From CAZIKB01 sp964539665 (GTDB lineage: Bacteria > Zhuqueibacterota > Zhuqueibacteria > Oceanimicrobiales > Oceanimicrobiaceae): a DNA stretch of 24,632 bases. Position numbers and translations under genes: made by a program. The notes beneath the pieces were generated by a model. The model was given only the letters and a program-made list of their open reading frames with translations. It was not told the origin of the DNA and did not search any database. The stretch covers positions 1 to 24,632 of the forward strand of contig CAZIKB010000101.1 of NCBI GenBank assembly GCA_964539665.1, given 5' to 3'. How positions within the stretch are numbered: position 1 is the stretch's first letter; every line of letters begins with the position of its first letter. Positions 7,113-14,465 of this stretch are shown here, one piece after another.

Positions 7113-7814
7113 CTAATGATAAAATTCTTTGCACAGTTCATTTTTATAAACAAATGCCTCTAATGAGCATTGAACTAATTCGAGGTTGAACACCTGTTCA
7201 AATTTTCTATGAATATGATTCTGGATTTCTTGATAATTTTGCTCAAATCCGAATATCTTTGCCATTGAAGTCACTGGCTTGTCTGTGATACCACAAGGTA
7301 CTATTTCATCATAATAACTCAAATCAGAATTTACATTAAACGCAAAACCATGCATCGTCACCCAACGGCTTGTTTTCACTCCGATAGCAGCGATCTTGGC
7401 GCCATTCACCCAAACACCGGTCAATCCCTTGAGCCGATCTGCTTGTATCTGAAATTCGGCTAAAGTTTGAATAATCACCTCTTCAAGGTCGCGTAAAAAA
7501 CGGTGAACATCCAAATAATAATTATGTAAATCCAAAATGGGATATCCTACTATTTGACCAGGTCCATGATAAGTAATATCTCCCCCTCGATCAATACGAT
7601 AAACTGTGATACCCTTCCTCTTAAGTTCTTTTTCATCAGCTACTAAATGGTCTTCACCGCCTGCTTTACCAATTGTGTAAGTATGGGGATGCTCAGTTAA
7701 AATAAGTACGTCCTGAATTTTATTTTCAACACGCGCCTGGTGCAGTTCTTTCTGCATGTCCCAGGCTTCCTGATAATCTAATAGACCAGTTTTAATTAAT
7801 GAGCCTTTATTCAT
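7113..7814 (-). CDS. lipB: Octanoyl-[acyl carrier protein]:protein N-octanoyltransferase
   Basis: LipB moves the octanoyl group from acyl carrier protein to lipoyl domains, the first step of de novo lipoate attachment. The 233-residue protein has the family's ordered motifs: LTEHPHTYTIGK (39-50), RGGDITYHGPGQIVGYP (76-92), the catalytic lysine K140 in NGAKIAAIGVK, and the catalytic cysteine C174 in PCGITDKPVTSM. It starts nine bases after the dihydrolipoamide dehydrogenase gene, so the two are co-transcribed. Both serve lipoylated 2-oxoacid dehydrogenase or glycine-cleavage complexes, none of whose other subunits are in the window. The Shine-Dalgarno sequence is poor. The C-terminus is a little longer than the E. 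coli protein (213 residues). Confidence 0.96.
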   Translation of the reverse strand: MNKGSLIKTGLLDYQEAWDMQKELHQARVENKIQDVLILTEHPHTYTIGKAGGEDHLVADEKELKRKGITVYRIDRGGDITYHGPGQIVGYPILDLHNYYLDVHRFLRDLEEVIIQTLAEFQIQADRLKGLTGVWVNGAKIAAIGVKTSRWVTMHGFAFNVNSDLSYYDEIVPCGITDKPVTSMAKIFGFEQNYQEIQNHIHRKFEQVFNLELVQCSLEAFVYKNELCKEFYH

Positions 7815-7823
7815 CTGTTAAAT

Positions 7824-9230
7824 CTATATATGAATAGTTTCACCAACAGCATCTGCTGCAGCTTCCATAACGGCTTCCGATAAGGTCGGATGAGCATGAA
7901 TCGTTTTAAAAATCTCAGTATGGGTCGTTTCAAGAGACTTAGCAACGCCTAATTCAGCAATCATATCTGTCGCTTCCGTACCAATGATATGAGCGCCTAA
8001 CAGTTCGCCGTATTTTTCATCAAAAATCAATTTTACCATACCGTCAATTTCCCCGATAGCAATTGATTTACCATTAGCGCGGAAAGGGAACCGGCCAATC
8101 TTAACCGAATGCCCTTTATCCAGAGCCATTTTTTCAGTCATGCCAATACTGGCTACTTGTGGTTGACAATAGGTGCAACTTGGAAAATTAGTATAATCAA
8201 CTGGTTTGGTCGCATGCCCGGCCAGGGTCTCTACCATATAAATTGCTTCAGCGGAAGCCACATGCGCTAACAGCGGCGGTCCAATAACATCCCCGACCGC
8301 ATAAATTCCTTCTACGTTTGTTTGATACTTGTCATCAACTTTGATAAATTCTTTTTCAACTTCAATGCCTAATTCTTCTAAACCGAAACCTTCAACAAGC
8401 CCGCCAAATCCTACCGCCATTAGTGCGATATCGCTGATTAATTCATTGGTTTCACCTTTTTTATCCGCAACAGTAACCTTAACACCTTTCGAAGAAATTT
8501 TGACGCTTTCCACTTTAGTTTCAGTTTGAATGTCAATTCGAGCTTTTTTATATGACTTCTGCAGAGTATCAACAATTTCTGAATCTTCAAAAGGTAGAAT
8601 TTGCGGCATCATTTCCACTATTGTGCACTGCACACCAAATGCATTGTAAAAATAGGCAAACTCCACTCCTATCGGGCCGCCACCAATGATTATGATTGAT
8701 TCAGGGAATTTTTCCAGCACCAGGGCTTCACGACTGGAAATGATTTTCTTTTTATCAATTTTAATCCCTGGAAGTGAACGCGTGTAACCTCCGGTAGCGA
8801 CGACAATATTTTTAGCGGTTATTTGACTTTCTACTTTGCCCTTTGATACAATTTCTACGTTTCCTTTGCTGGCAATGCGCCCGGTTCCGGAAATATGTTG
8901 TACATTATTTTTCTTTAAAAGAAATTCAATACCTTTACTTAGTCTCTCAGCAGCAGAGCGGCTGTGTCTGATAATTTTTTTGGGATCGAAAGTGACATTT
9001 TCAACGCTGATGCCAAATCTATCTGTCTTTTGCAACAGATTATATATTTCAGCGCTTCTGAGTAATGCCTTACTTGGAATACATCCCCAATTAAGGCAAA
9101 GACCTCCCAGTTTTTCTTTTTCAATTACAGCTACTTTCATGCCTAATTGCGACGCCCTGATTGCAGCAACATAACCACCTGGGCCACCACCAATTACCGC
9201 TAAATCAAAATTCTCAGTATTTGCAGCCAT
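7824..9230 (-). CDS. lpdA: Dihydrolipoamide dehydrogenase (E3)
   Basis: This flavoprotein reoxidises dihydrolipoyl groups with NAD in 2-oxoacid dehydrogenase and glycine-cleavage complexes. The 468-residue length is normal. Visible parts are the FAD-binding VIGGGPGGYVAAIRA (12-26), the redox disulfide C45/C50 in GGLCLNWGCIPSK (Leu and Trp replace the common Thr and Val, but both cysteines stand), the NAD-binding IIIGGGPIGVEFAYFY, the second FAD motif YAVGDVIGPPLLAH, and the C-terminal His447/Glu452 pair in HAHPTLSEAV. The ATG at 9230 is preceded by AGGA. A terminator hairpin lies between it and the aconitase-like gene, so this gene probably begins a transcript that continues through lipB and the ligase genes. 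No clean promoter was recognised in the gap. Confidence 0.95.
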   Translation of the reverse strand: MAANTENFDLAVIGGGPGGYVAAIRASQLGMKVAVIEKEKLGGLCLNWGCIPSKALLRSAEIYNLLQKTDRFGISVENVTFDPKKIIRHSRSAAERLSKGIEFLLKKNNVQHISGTGRIASKGNVEIVSKGKVESQITAKNIVVATGGYTRSLPGIKIDKKKIISSREALVLEKFPESIIIIGGGPIGVEFAYFYNAFGVQCTIVEMMPQILPFEDSEIVDTLQKSYKKARIDIQTETKVESVKISSKGVKVTVADKKGETNELISDIALMAVGFGGLVEGFGLEELGIEVEKEFIKVDDKYQTNVEGIYAVGDVIGPPLLAHVASAEAIYMVETLAGHATKPVDYTNFPSCTYCQPQVASIGMTEKMALDKGHSVKIGRFPFRANGKSIAIGEIDGMVKLIFDEKYGELLGAHIIGTEATDMIAELGVAKSLETTHTEIFKTIHAHPTLSEAVMEAAADAVGETIHI

Positions 9231-9297
9231 AAAATTTTTCCTATTTTTTTACTTTCCCAATAATTTATTTCCATTTATGGACGCTCTATAAACAGAA

Positions 9298-9331
9298 TTA
9301 ACCTGACAACCTTTTACGATTGCCAGGTTAA
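9298..9331. other. Stem-loop upstream of lpdA
   Basis: TTAACCTG (9298-9305) pairs with CAGGTTAA (9324-9331), and a further CAA/TTG pairing extends the stem past one mismatch. It sits about 70 bases upstream of the lpdA start and directly downstream of the terminator-like hairpin at 9359-9388. On the minus strand it is followed by only a weak T-rich tract, so it could be a second terminator or a 5' leader structure. Confidence 0.45.
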
Positions 9332-9358
9332 TAAATAATAATCTATTTGTGTATATAT

Positions 9359-9388
9359 AAAAAGCAAGTTTACTGGAACCTGCTTTTT
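9359..9388 (-). terminator. Rho-independent terminator-like hairpin (probably bidirectional)
   Basis: AAAAAGCAAGTT (9359-9370) pairs with AACCTGCTTTTT (9377-9388) with one mismatch and a six-base loop. On the minus strand the stem ends in GCTTTTT followed by ATATATA. It lies six bases after the stop of the outer-membrane-protein remnant and 110 bases after the aconitase-like gene, and would separate that gene from lpdA. Confidence 0.6.
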
Positions 9389-9393
9389 AAAAA

Positions 9394-9468
9394 TTACAGA
9401 GTAAACCTCAGACCGGGTGTCCACTGAAATAAGAATGTCCTTTCATGAGAAACTCCAACTTCAAAGAA
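9394..9468 (-). pseudogene. C-terminal remnant of an outer-membrane beta-barrel protein
   Basis: A 24-codon open stretch ends in FLFQWTPGLRFTL and a TAA at 9394. Alternating aromatic/hydrophobic residues with a GLRF-type ending are what closing beta-strands of outer-membrane proteins look like. An in-frame TAA at 9469-9471 closes the frame upstream, and the aconitase-like gene ends only 30 bases away, so the body of the barrel gene is gone. A terminator hairpin follows right after, as expected for a real gene end. The reading is by eye on a short peptide and could be chance. Confidence 0.45.
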
Positions 9469-9500
9469 TTAAAGAAAACATTTGTTATAATCATATATCT

Positions 9501-10775
9501 CTAATTAACCTCGTCTCTGGGATCTGTTATAACGCCACGAACGGCAGTAGCTGCTGCTACTGCAGGGCTGGCGAGGTAGACCTTTGCCGAAGTATGGCCA
9601 TTTCTACCGACAAAATTTCTATTTGTAGTAAAAACTCCAACTTCATTTTCAGCCATACATCCCATGTGGGCTCCAAAGCAAGCGCCACATGTTGGCGGTC
9701 CAATTGAAGCGCCCGCTTCATGGAAAATTTCAGTTAAACCTTCCTGCAACATTTGATGATAAATAGATTCGGTAGCCGGGACTACAACCAAGCGCAACTT
9801 GTCATGGACTTTTTTGCCTTTAATAACCTTTGCTGCAATGCGGAAATCTTCAATTCTGCCGTTTGTGCATGAACCAATATATACTTGATCTACTGCTACA
9901 GAATTCACATCCGCAACCGGCACGACATTTCCAGGTAAATGTGGTTGAGCTACCATTGGTTGTAAATCGCTGATATCGTATTCTAATTCCCGGCAGTAAA
10001 CGGCATCCGCATCTGGTTCAAAAAACATCCATTCTTCTTCGGGTTTTTTGGCTCTGTCTTTCAGATACTCTCGTGTGGCTGCATCGGCTTTTATAATGCC
10101 ATTTTTGCCGCCGCATTCAATTGCCATATTTGAAAATACGAAACGGTCATACATGGGCATATTTTCGATGGCCGGGCCGCAAAATTCAAGAGCTTTGTAA
10201 GTGCCACCTTCAATGCGTAAATCCCGACAAACCAACAGCATCATATCTTTAGCAGACAGCCATTCAGGAAGTTTTCCAGTAAATGAAATTTTGATAGTTT
10301 CGGGAGCACGGAACCAGGTTTCACCCAAAATCCATGCTGCAGCCATATCAGTGCTGCCAACACCTGAGGCAAAACAACCGAGAGCGCCATATGTAGTACT
10401 GTGCGAGTCAGCGCCTAAAACTACATCACCCGGGTGAATCAATCCCTGTTCAGGAAGGAGCTGGTGCGAAATACCTGAACGGCCGACTTCATAGTAATAC
10501 GTTATTTCCTTATCACGTGCGAAATTACGCATCATTTTAGAAAATTCAGCTGACTTTATATCTTTTGCCGGTACTAAATGGTCATGAACAAGTGGTATTT
10601 TATCACGGTCGAATACCTTTTCTCCCCCCATTTCATCGAAAACTTTTATGGTTAATGGCGAAGAAATATCTGTTGCCATGGCGATATCTATTTTAGCAAT
10701 AACGAGATCACCAGGCCTAACTTGTTTCAGTCCAGCACGATTAGCTAATATTTTCTCAGTTAAAGTCATGCCCAT
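9501..10775 (-). CDS. Aconitase/LeuC-family hydro-lyase large subunit (homoaconitase/isopropylmalate dehydratase type)
   Basis: This 424-residue protein has the length of the small LeuC/homoaconitase large subunits, about half of a one-chain aconitase. The [4Fe-4S] cysteines are C303 in IGSCTNGR and C363/C366 in PTCGACFG. Other family motifs are VHDHLVPAKD (63-72), LGADSHSTTYGALGCFASGVGS (120-141, DSHS-TxGA core) and NRNFVGRNGH (385-394). Enzymes of this type isomerise 2-/3-hydroxy acids through a cis-unsaturated intermediate and need a LeuD-like small subunit, which is not in the window. Leucine synthesis genes are also absent, while isocitrate dehydrogenase- and citryl-CoA-type genes are present, so an aconitase or homoaconitase-like role is more likely. 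The ATG at 10775 has AAAAAGG six bases upstream; ATG at 10769 is an alternative. A promoter is seen at 10822-10850. Confidence 0.85.
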   Translation of the reverse strand: MGMTLTEKILANRAGLKQVRPGDLVIAKIDIAMATDISSPLTIKVFDEMGGEKVFDRDKIPLVHDHLVPAKDIKSAEFSKMMRNFARDKEITYYYEVGRSGISHQLLPEQGLIHPGDVVLGADSHSTTYGALGCFASGVGSTDMAAAWILGETWFRAPETIKISFTGKLPEWLSAKDMMLLVCRDLRIEGGTYKALEFCGPAIENMPMYDRFVFSNMAIECGGKNGIIKADAATREYLKDRAKKPEEEWMFFEPDADAVYCRELEYDISDLQPMVAQPHLPGNVVPVADVNSVAVDQVYIGSCTNGRIEDFRIAAKVIKGKKVHDKLRLVVVPATESIYHQMLQEGLTEIFHEAGASIGPPTCGACFGAHMGCMAENEVGVFTTNRNFVGRNGHTSAKVYLASPAVAAATAVRGVITDPRDEVN

Positions 10776-10821
10776 AAGTTACCTTTTTCTTTTAAGTAAA
10801 TAAACAACTTATTGTTGCTTG

Positions 10822-10850
10822 ATTATAATTATAAATAAATTAAATTTCAA
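10822..10850 (-). promoter_or_regulatory. Sigma-70-type promoter of the aconitase-like gene
   Basis: On the minus strand TTGAAA (10850-10845) is followed after exactly 17 bases by TATAAT (10827-10822). Transcription would start near 10815, about 40 bases before the ATG at 10775. A small dyad, CAAC-TTATT-GTTG (10805-10817), covers the predicted start point and could be an operator. The surrounding DNA is AT-rich, which raises the chance of a fortuitous match, but both boxes are close to consensus. Confidence 0.6.
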
Positions 10851-11005
10851 GGATATTCTACAATAATTATATAAGGAAGAAATAATTGATATTACGCGAT
10901 TTACAGAGAAAGAAAAATAGTATTTTTATACTTAATCTGTGTGGATCGAAACATTTCAGTTCGTCATTGCTGAAATGAGTTGATATAAATCAGATAAGAA
11001 TATTA

Positions 11006-11884
11006 TTACTTTGACCATTCCTGGGTGATAATTCGCTCCATTGGTTGCATCCTCGTTGCTGGTCGCAGAGCTTCCCTCGTCTTCAGGTTGTATCGGTCTC
11101 CGGGTGCTAAAAAGTAGAACAAGCCGCCGGAATCAAGCATGCGGGTATGATCATAAATTGCCACATAACTTTGCCCGATTACCTCAAATTGATCGCCCTG
11201 TACTACAATTGCAGTGTCTTCATCCAATCCGATCCCTAAAAGTTCAGGTCGGGCTTTTATTATTTCAAGCAAATCGAACTGGCGATTACGTTTGAGAATA
11301 TGTTGATCCACAGCGACCTTCCGAATGAATCCAAATCCCTGTTCCTGATCCCCCATCATAATCGTGTTGGTTTTTGTGTCGCCTCTGGCTAAATAGGAAC
11401 CCTGAATGGTCGCACCCGCAGAAGAGCCACCAATAACACCTCCGCGTTCGAGCAGATCTAAAAGCGCCTGGTGTACTTTTGTGTTTAGATAGGAATCTGC
11501 TAATCTCCACTGTCTGCCACCGGAAAACCAGACGCCTCGTGCTTTATTTATAGGCCGTGCAAATTCATTCGTATCTGCAACCTTTGGATCATAAGTATGT
11601 AGAATTGTTAAGTTTGTAGCGCCGGCTTCTTTAAACTGTCTAAGTCCACGCCAGTACTGGTCATAATTATCTCTGCCACCAGCGGTAGGGATAACAACTA
11701 TTAATTCATCCGTCCCGCCAGCCAATTCTAAAAATCGTGTGATAATAGCCTGGTCTCTTAATCCGCCACCGACGATTACTAATGAACCGTTCGCCGGACC
11801 AATTTCCTGCGCCTGCCCCAAATGCGCAAACAAAGTAAATACAGTCAAGTTAACAAGAATCGCATAAACAAACTTTTTCATCAT
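11006..11884 (-). CDS. Secreted cyanophycinase-like peptidase (family S51)
   Basis: Family S51 serine peptidases of the cyanophycinase type release dipeptides from beta-Asp-Arg polymer or similar isopeptides. The start is set at ATG 11884, because GGAGG lies six bases upstream, rather than at an in-frame ATG 10 codons earlier. This gives 292 residues. A signal peptide follows (KKFVYAILVNLTVFTLFAHLGQAQ), so the protein is exported. The core begins with GSLVIVGGGLRDQ; the nucleophile is Ser155 in GGSSAGA; the family's later motifs VDQHILKRNRQF and GIGLDEDTA are present. Extracellular homologues (CphE) are used to feed on cyanophycin. The 121 bases after the upstream coiled-coil gene and the 230 bases before the aconitase-like gene make it a likely monocistronic gene. 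Substrate specificity is inferred from family only. Confidence 0.85.
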   Translation of the reverse strand: MMKKFVYAILVNLTVFTLFAHLGQAQEIGPANGSLVIVGGGLRDQAIITRFLELAGGTDELIVVIPTAGGRDNYDQYWRGLRQFKEAGATNLTILHTYDPKVADTNEFARPINKARGVWFSGGRQWRLADSYLNTKVHQALLDLLERGGVIGGSSAGATIQGSYLARGDTKTNTIMMGDQEQGFGFIRKVAVDQHILKRNRQFDLLEIIKARPELLGIGLDEDTAIVVQGDQFEVIGQSYVAIYDHTRMLDSGGLFYFLAPGDRYNLKTREALRPATRMQPMERIITQEWSK

Positions 11885-12060
11885 AAGTCGCCTCCGGTAA
11901 ATTATATATTGCAATTGTATAAGAAATAGATCAATTAAAGTTTGGTAGAAAATATGTACATGGTATATTTTCGGTGTGAAAACATATTCCTGAGTTGAGC
12001 TTAGAGTTGAAAATAATAGATGTGACTGGCAATATCAAGCAATAAATAAATATTTTTTGA

Positions 12061-12972
12061 TTATTTTCGCTTTTTGTAACGACGCTGAATTCCAGCCTCA
12101 CGAAGACTTTTCTCAACCACTTTTCGAATAGAATCCGGATCAATTGCTGGCACTTGTTGTAAATGTTTTAAACTTTTCAAGGCCTCCAGTCCTTCTAATG
12201 CTTCAAAAATATGTTTCTCCTTAAGCATGTCAAGCGACTCCTGGAGCGCTTCAAGCTCAACCTTCACTCCTGCCATCTCTCTTTCTAATTCCTCTTCAAG
12301 ATTTTCTCGCCAGTCCAGTAATTGCTCCTGTTCCAAATGTCTAAGTTCCTTTGCGAGATTTCTGAATTCTTTCAGCTCCATCTGTTCTTTCAGATTAGAA
12401 TCAAGTTTAAGTTTCAAACCGTTTTGTACATGATAACGGATTTGTCTTGATATTTGACGGCGTTTTACTTCATGCTCTTTCATGGCAATATGTATATGCT
12501 CATTAAATTCAAACATAGTTATGAGCCGTCCTCCAAGAATCTCCATGCTTTTGGATCTGGGAAATCTCTTTTGCGGGGGAGGTCCTTTTGGCGAATCTGT
12601 ATTTCGAGGTAGTATGCTAATTTCTAGTCTAGGTGCTATCATGGCAGCTCTGAAAATCCCCTCGGCTTGTTGTGGAGTTAATGATGTTTCGCTGTTGCTG
12701 ACATTTAGAATATTAGCTGCGACATGCTCAATCTGTTCCGGAGCAACGTTGCCCTGTATTGCCCGTTCTTTAAATCCATTATATAATTGAGTCAATTTGA
12801 TTTTCTCGGACCCTTCCGGCACCATAGCCAACAGCTTGTCTCCCATTAAATTAAGGGAGTATTCAAGGACATCCTGCTGCACATCTTCATCCGCGTAAAA
12901 AACAAAATAGATGCCCGCAGATATTATTAATACAGCTAAAAAAAAACCGATCTTTCGAAATGCTTCCCACAT
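12061..12972 (-). CDS. Membrane-anchored coiled-coil protein, unknown function, in ECF sigma operon
   Basis: I do not recognise a named family. The 303-residue protein has one N-terminal membrane helix (FFLAVLIISAGIYFVFY, about 11-27), a helical region, a Pro/Lys-rich linker near 125-140 (SPKGPPPQKRFPRSK), then a long, highly charged Glu/Lys/Leu-rich segment from about 155 to 270 predicted by eye to be coiled coil, and a very basic tail (RRYKKRK). The topology is probably N-in with a periplasmic coiled coil, but the opposite is possible. It is third in line after the ECF sigma factor and a small membrane protein, 72 bases from the latter. That position and the heptad-like composition resemble envelope-stress sensors such as heavy-metal-resistance/CpxP-type periplasmic helices, which is an analogy only. 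Confidence 0.7.
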   Translation of the reverse strand: MWEAFRKIGFFLAVLIISAGIYFVFYADEDVQQDVLEYSLNLMGDKLLAMVPEGSEKIKLTQLYNGFKERAIQGNVAPEQIEHVAANILNVSNSETSLTPQQAEGIFRAAMIAPRLEISILPRNTDSPKGPPPQKRFPRSKSMEILGGRLITMFEFNEHIHIAMKEHEVKRRQISRQIRYHVQNGLKLKLDSNLKEQMELKEFRNLAKELRHLEQEQLLDWRENLEEELEREMAGVKVELEALQESLDMLKEKHIFEALEGLEALKSLKHLQQVPAIDPDSIRKVVEKSLREAGIQRRYKKRK

Positions 12973-13044
12973 TTATTGTTCCTCCGTTTAATGGGTATTT
13001 ACCGCTATTGCACGTAATTTAACCACAAAAATTTCGTGTTTTAT

Positions 13045-13521
13045 TTATGGATGGTTGATATTTTCAACTAGCAGGTAAAAGAAAAAAATCATTAAAATAA
13101 ATAAGCATACTGCCGCAATCGTAATGTTCAACCATTTGATTTTAATACTAATCAGGACCTCTTTTATTTGCCCATCGTATTGAAAATGCACAATAGACAG
13201 CAAATTAATGATCACCGCAATTATGGGGCCTCCCAGGATTAAAAAGCGGATTAACCAGCTCACTAATGAAGAATCATTATCCGGATCAATACTCGTAAGC
13301 CACTCGAAAAATGCAGTAAAAATACTGGGATGCATACCCAGATAGTATTTAAACAATACCCCGATAAGAAACAGGAACGGGGTAATTATCAGAAATATTC
13401 CAAAAGTAGCCGATTTCCTGGTATTGAGCAAGGTGAGTTTGAGCTGTTTTTTATGGATTTCGCTTGAGAAATCCGGGCGTTCAAGGTTTTCCATTTTATT
13501 CATAAATTCTTTTTTTTCCAT
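13045..13521 (-). CDS. Small three-helix membrane protein, candidate anti-sigma factor
   Basis: The 158-residue protein begins with a polar stretch of about 35 residues (RPDFSSEIHKKQLKLTLLNT) and then has three membrane helices at about 38-58, 87-110 and 130-151. It lies 31 bases after the ECF sigma gene in the same direction. Anti-sigma factors often sit exactly there and bind sigma with their cytoplasmic N-terminus, but no zinc-binding HxxxCxxC motif of the ZAS type is present. Similar small proteins beside ECF genes occur in Bacteroidota (memory, not a search). The anti-sigma role is therefore inferred from position and topology. Confidence 0.7.
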   Translation of the reverse strand: MEKKEFMNKMENLERPDFSSEIHKKQLKLTLLNTRKSATFGIFLIITPFLFLIGVLFKYYLGMHPSIFTAFFEWLTSIDPDNDSSLVSWLIRFLILGGPIIAVIINLLSIVHFQYDGQIKEVLISIKIKWLNITIAAVCLFILMIFFFYLLVENINHP

Positions 13522-13552
13522 TTTTATTATCCAATAAACAGGTTGCAGTGAT

Positions 13553-14113
13553 TTAGATAAGTTTTCTAAGTTTTTCCAAACCCCTTGATATGAGTGATTT
13601 TACTGTTCCTTCTTTCTTGTTAAGAATCGTGCAGATTTCTTTGATACTTTTTTCCTCAAAATACTTCAGGGAAATGACTTCCTGATATTTCAACGATAAA
13701 ACTTTTAACCTGGATTGTATAAGCAAGAAATCCTGATAATTATGTAATTTCTGTTCAACCTCATTCTTTTCATTCAACAATTGCTGCTCTGCCGGATTAA
13801 AGTCTTGTTCATCCATCAATTTATTCAATGAACGTGGTGCGTAGCGTTTTTTCCTGAAGTAGTAATTTATTTCGTTGATTGCGATACGATATAACCATGA
13901 AGAAATTGAAATGCCTTTCCACTTGAATTTCCACAAATTGGTGTATGCTTTAAAGAATACCTCAGAAGTAATATCTTTTGACAGGTCAAAATCAAGAACT
14001 CTTCTGTTGATATAACCAAAGATTTTTGCATAATAATGTTCAAACAGTATGCCAAAAGCTTCAGGATCGGTTCTGGCTTTTTTGACGAGATGTTTTTCTT
14101 CGTTAAGCGTCAT
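13553..14113 (-). CDS. RNA polymerase ECF sigma factor
   Basis: This 186-residue protein has the two-domain ECF layout. Region 2 covers about 20-90, with the core-binding helix DITSEVFFKAYTNLWKFKW and the -10-recognising WLYRIAINEINYYFRKKRY. Region 4 covers about 130-184, with LSLKYQEVISLKYFEEKS and the helix-turn-helix IKEICTILNKKEGTVKSLI followed by SRGLEKLRKL. Regions 1 and 3 are absent, as in all ECF factors. It heads an operon with a small membrane protein and a coiled-coil protein. No Shine-Dalgarno sequence precedes the ATG. Regulation is probably by the adjacent membrane protein, with possible autoregulation from the sequence at 14118-14147. Confidence 0.92.
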   Translation of the reverse strand: MTLNEEKHLVKKARTDPEAFGILFEHYYAKIFGYINRRVLDFDLSKDITSEVFFKAYTNLWKFKWKGISISSWLYRIAINEINYYFRKKRYAPRSLNKLMDEQDFNPAEQQLLNEKNEVEQKLHNYQDFLLIQSRLKVLSLKYQEVISLKYFEEKSIKEICTILNKKEGTVKSLISRGLEKLRKLI

Positions 14114-14117
14114 TAAA

Positions 14118-14147
14118 CATACAATGTCTTAACCGTGGAAAGGTTGC
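14118..14147 (-). promoter_or_regulatory. Possible ECF-type promoter of the sigma operon
   Basis: On the minus strand GCAACCTTT (14147-14139) and GTATG (14122-14118) are separated by 16 bases, the layout of ECF promoters (GGAAC-type -35, GTC-type -10). If used, the transcript would begin at or very near the ATG at 14113, which fits the missing Shine-Dalgarno sequence only if the message is leaderless. The call is tentative. Confidence 0.3.
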
Positions 14148-14401
14148 AAAACTATTTTTCCGAAGCACAGAAATTCATGTTTCAAATGATTAACAGAGTA
14201 ATCCAGAACTTCCTTTGTGTATGAAATGACACCAAGAAATACTTGCTCTTAGATTACGTTAACTTTTAAAATAAATCCGATAGAGGTAGGTCATGATTTT
14301 CCTGAAAGATTTCAGTGGGTAGATATATAATATATCATCTATCTCTTTGTAAATTATTTTGTTTTGAGTATTTACCGTTAGTTCGATAACGAATGAATTC
14401 T

Positions 14402-14465
14402 AACTGAGCGGAGTTGATGCTTGTTGTATAAACAACAATTTACCGCTAATCAACTCCGCTCAGTT
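14402..14465. repeat. 64-bp nested inverted repeat downstream of the Asp-box gene
   Basis: Outer arms AACTGAGCGGAGTTGAT (14402-14418) and ATCAACTCCGCTCAGTT (14449-14465) are a perfect 17-bp inverted repeat. Inside lies a second perfect hairpin, TTGTTGT (14421-14427) with ACAACAA (14432-14438) and a four-base loop. The structure lies about 90 bases beyond the stop of the 1086-residue gene. No T-run follows on the minus strand, so it is not a standard intrinsic terminator; it may stabilise the 3' end, be a REP/MITE-like element, or be a protein site. Confidence 0.8.

Noticed and set aside
9501..10775. leuC of leucine biosynthesis
   Set aside because: No leuD, leuB with an isopropylmalate-type loop, or leuA is present, and the dehydrogenase nearby has an isocitrate-type loop.
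11006..11914. Cyanophycinase-like gene starting at 11914
   Set aside because: GGAGG sits six bases before the ATG at 11884, and the signal peptide begins there with MMKKF.
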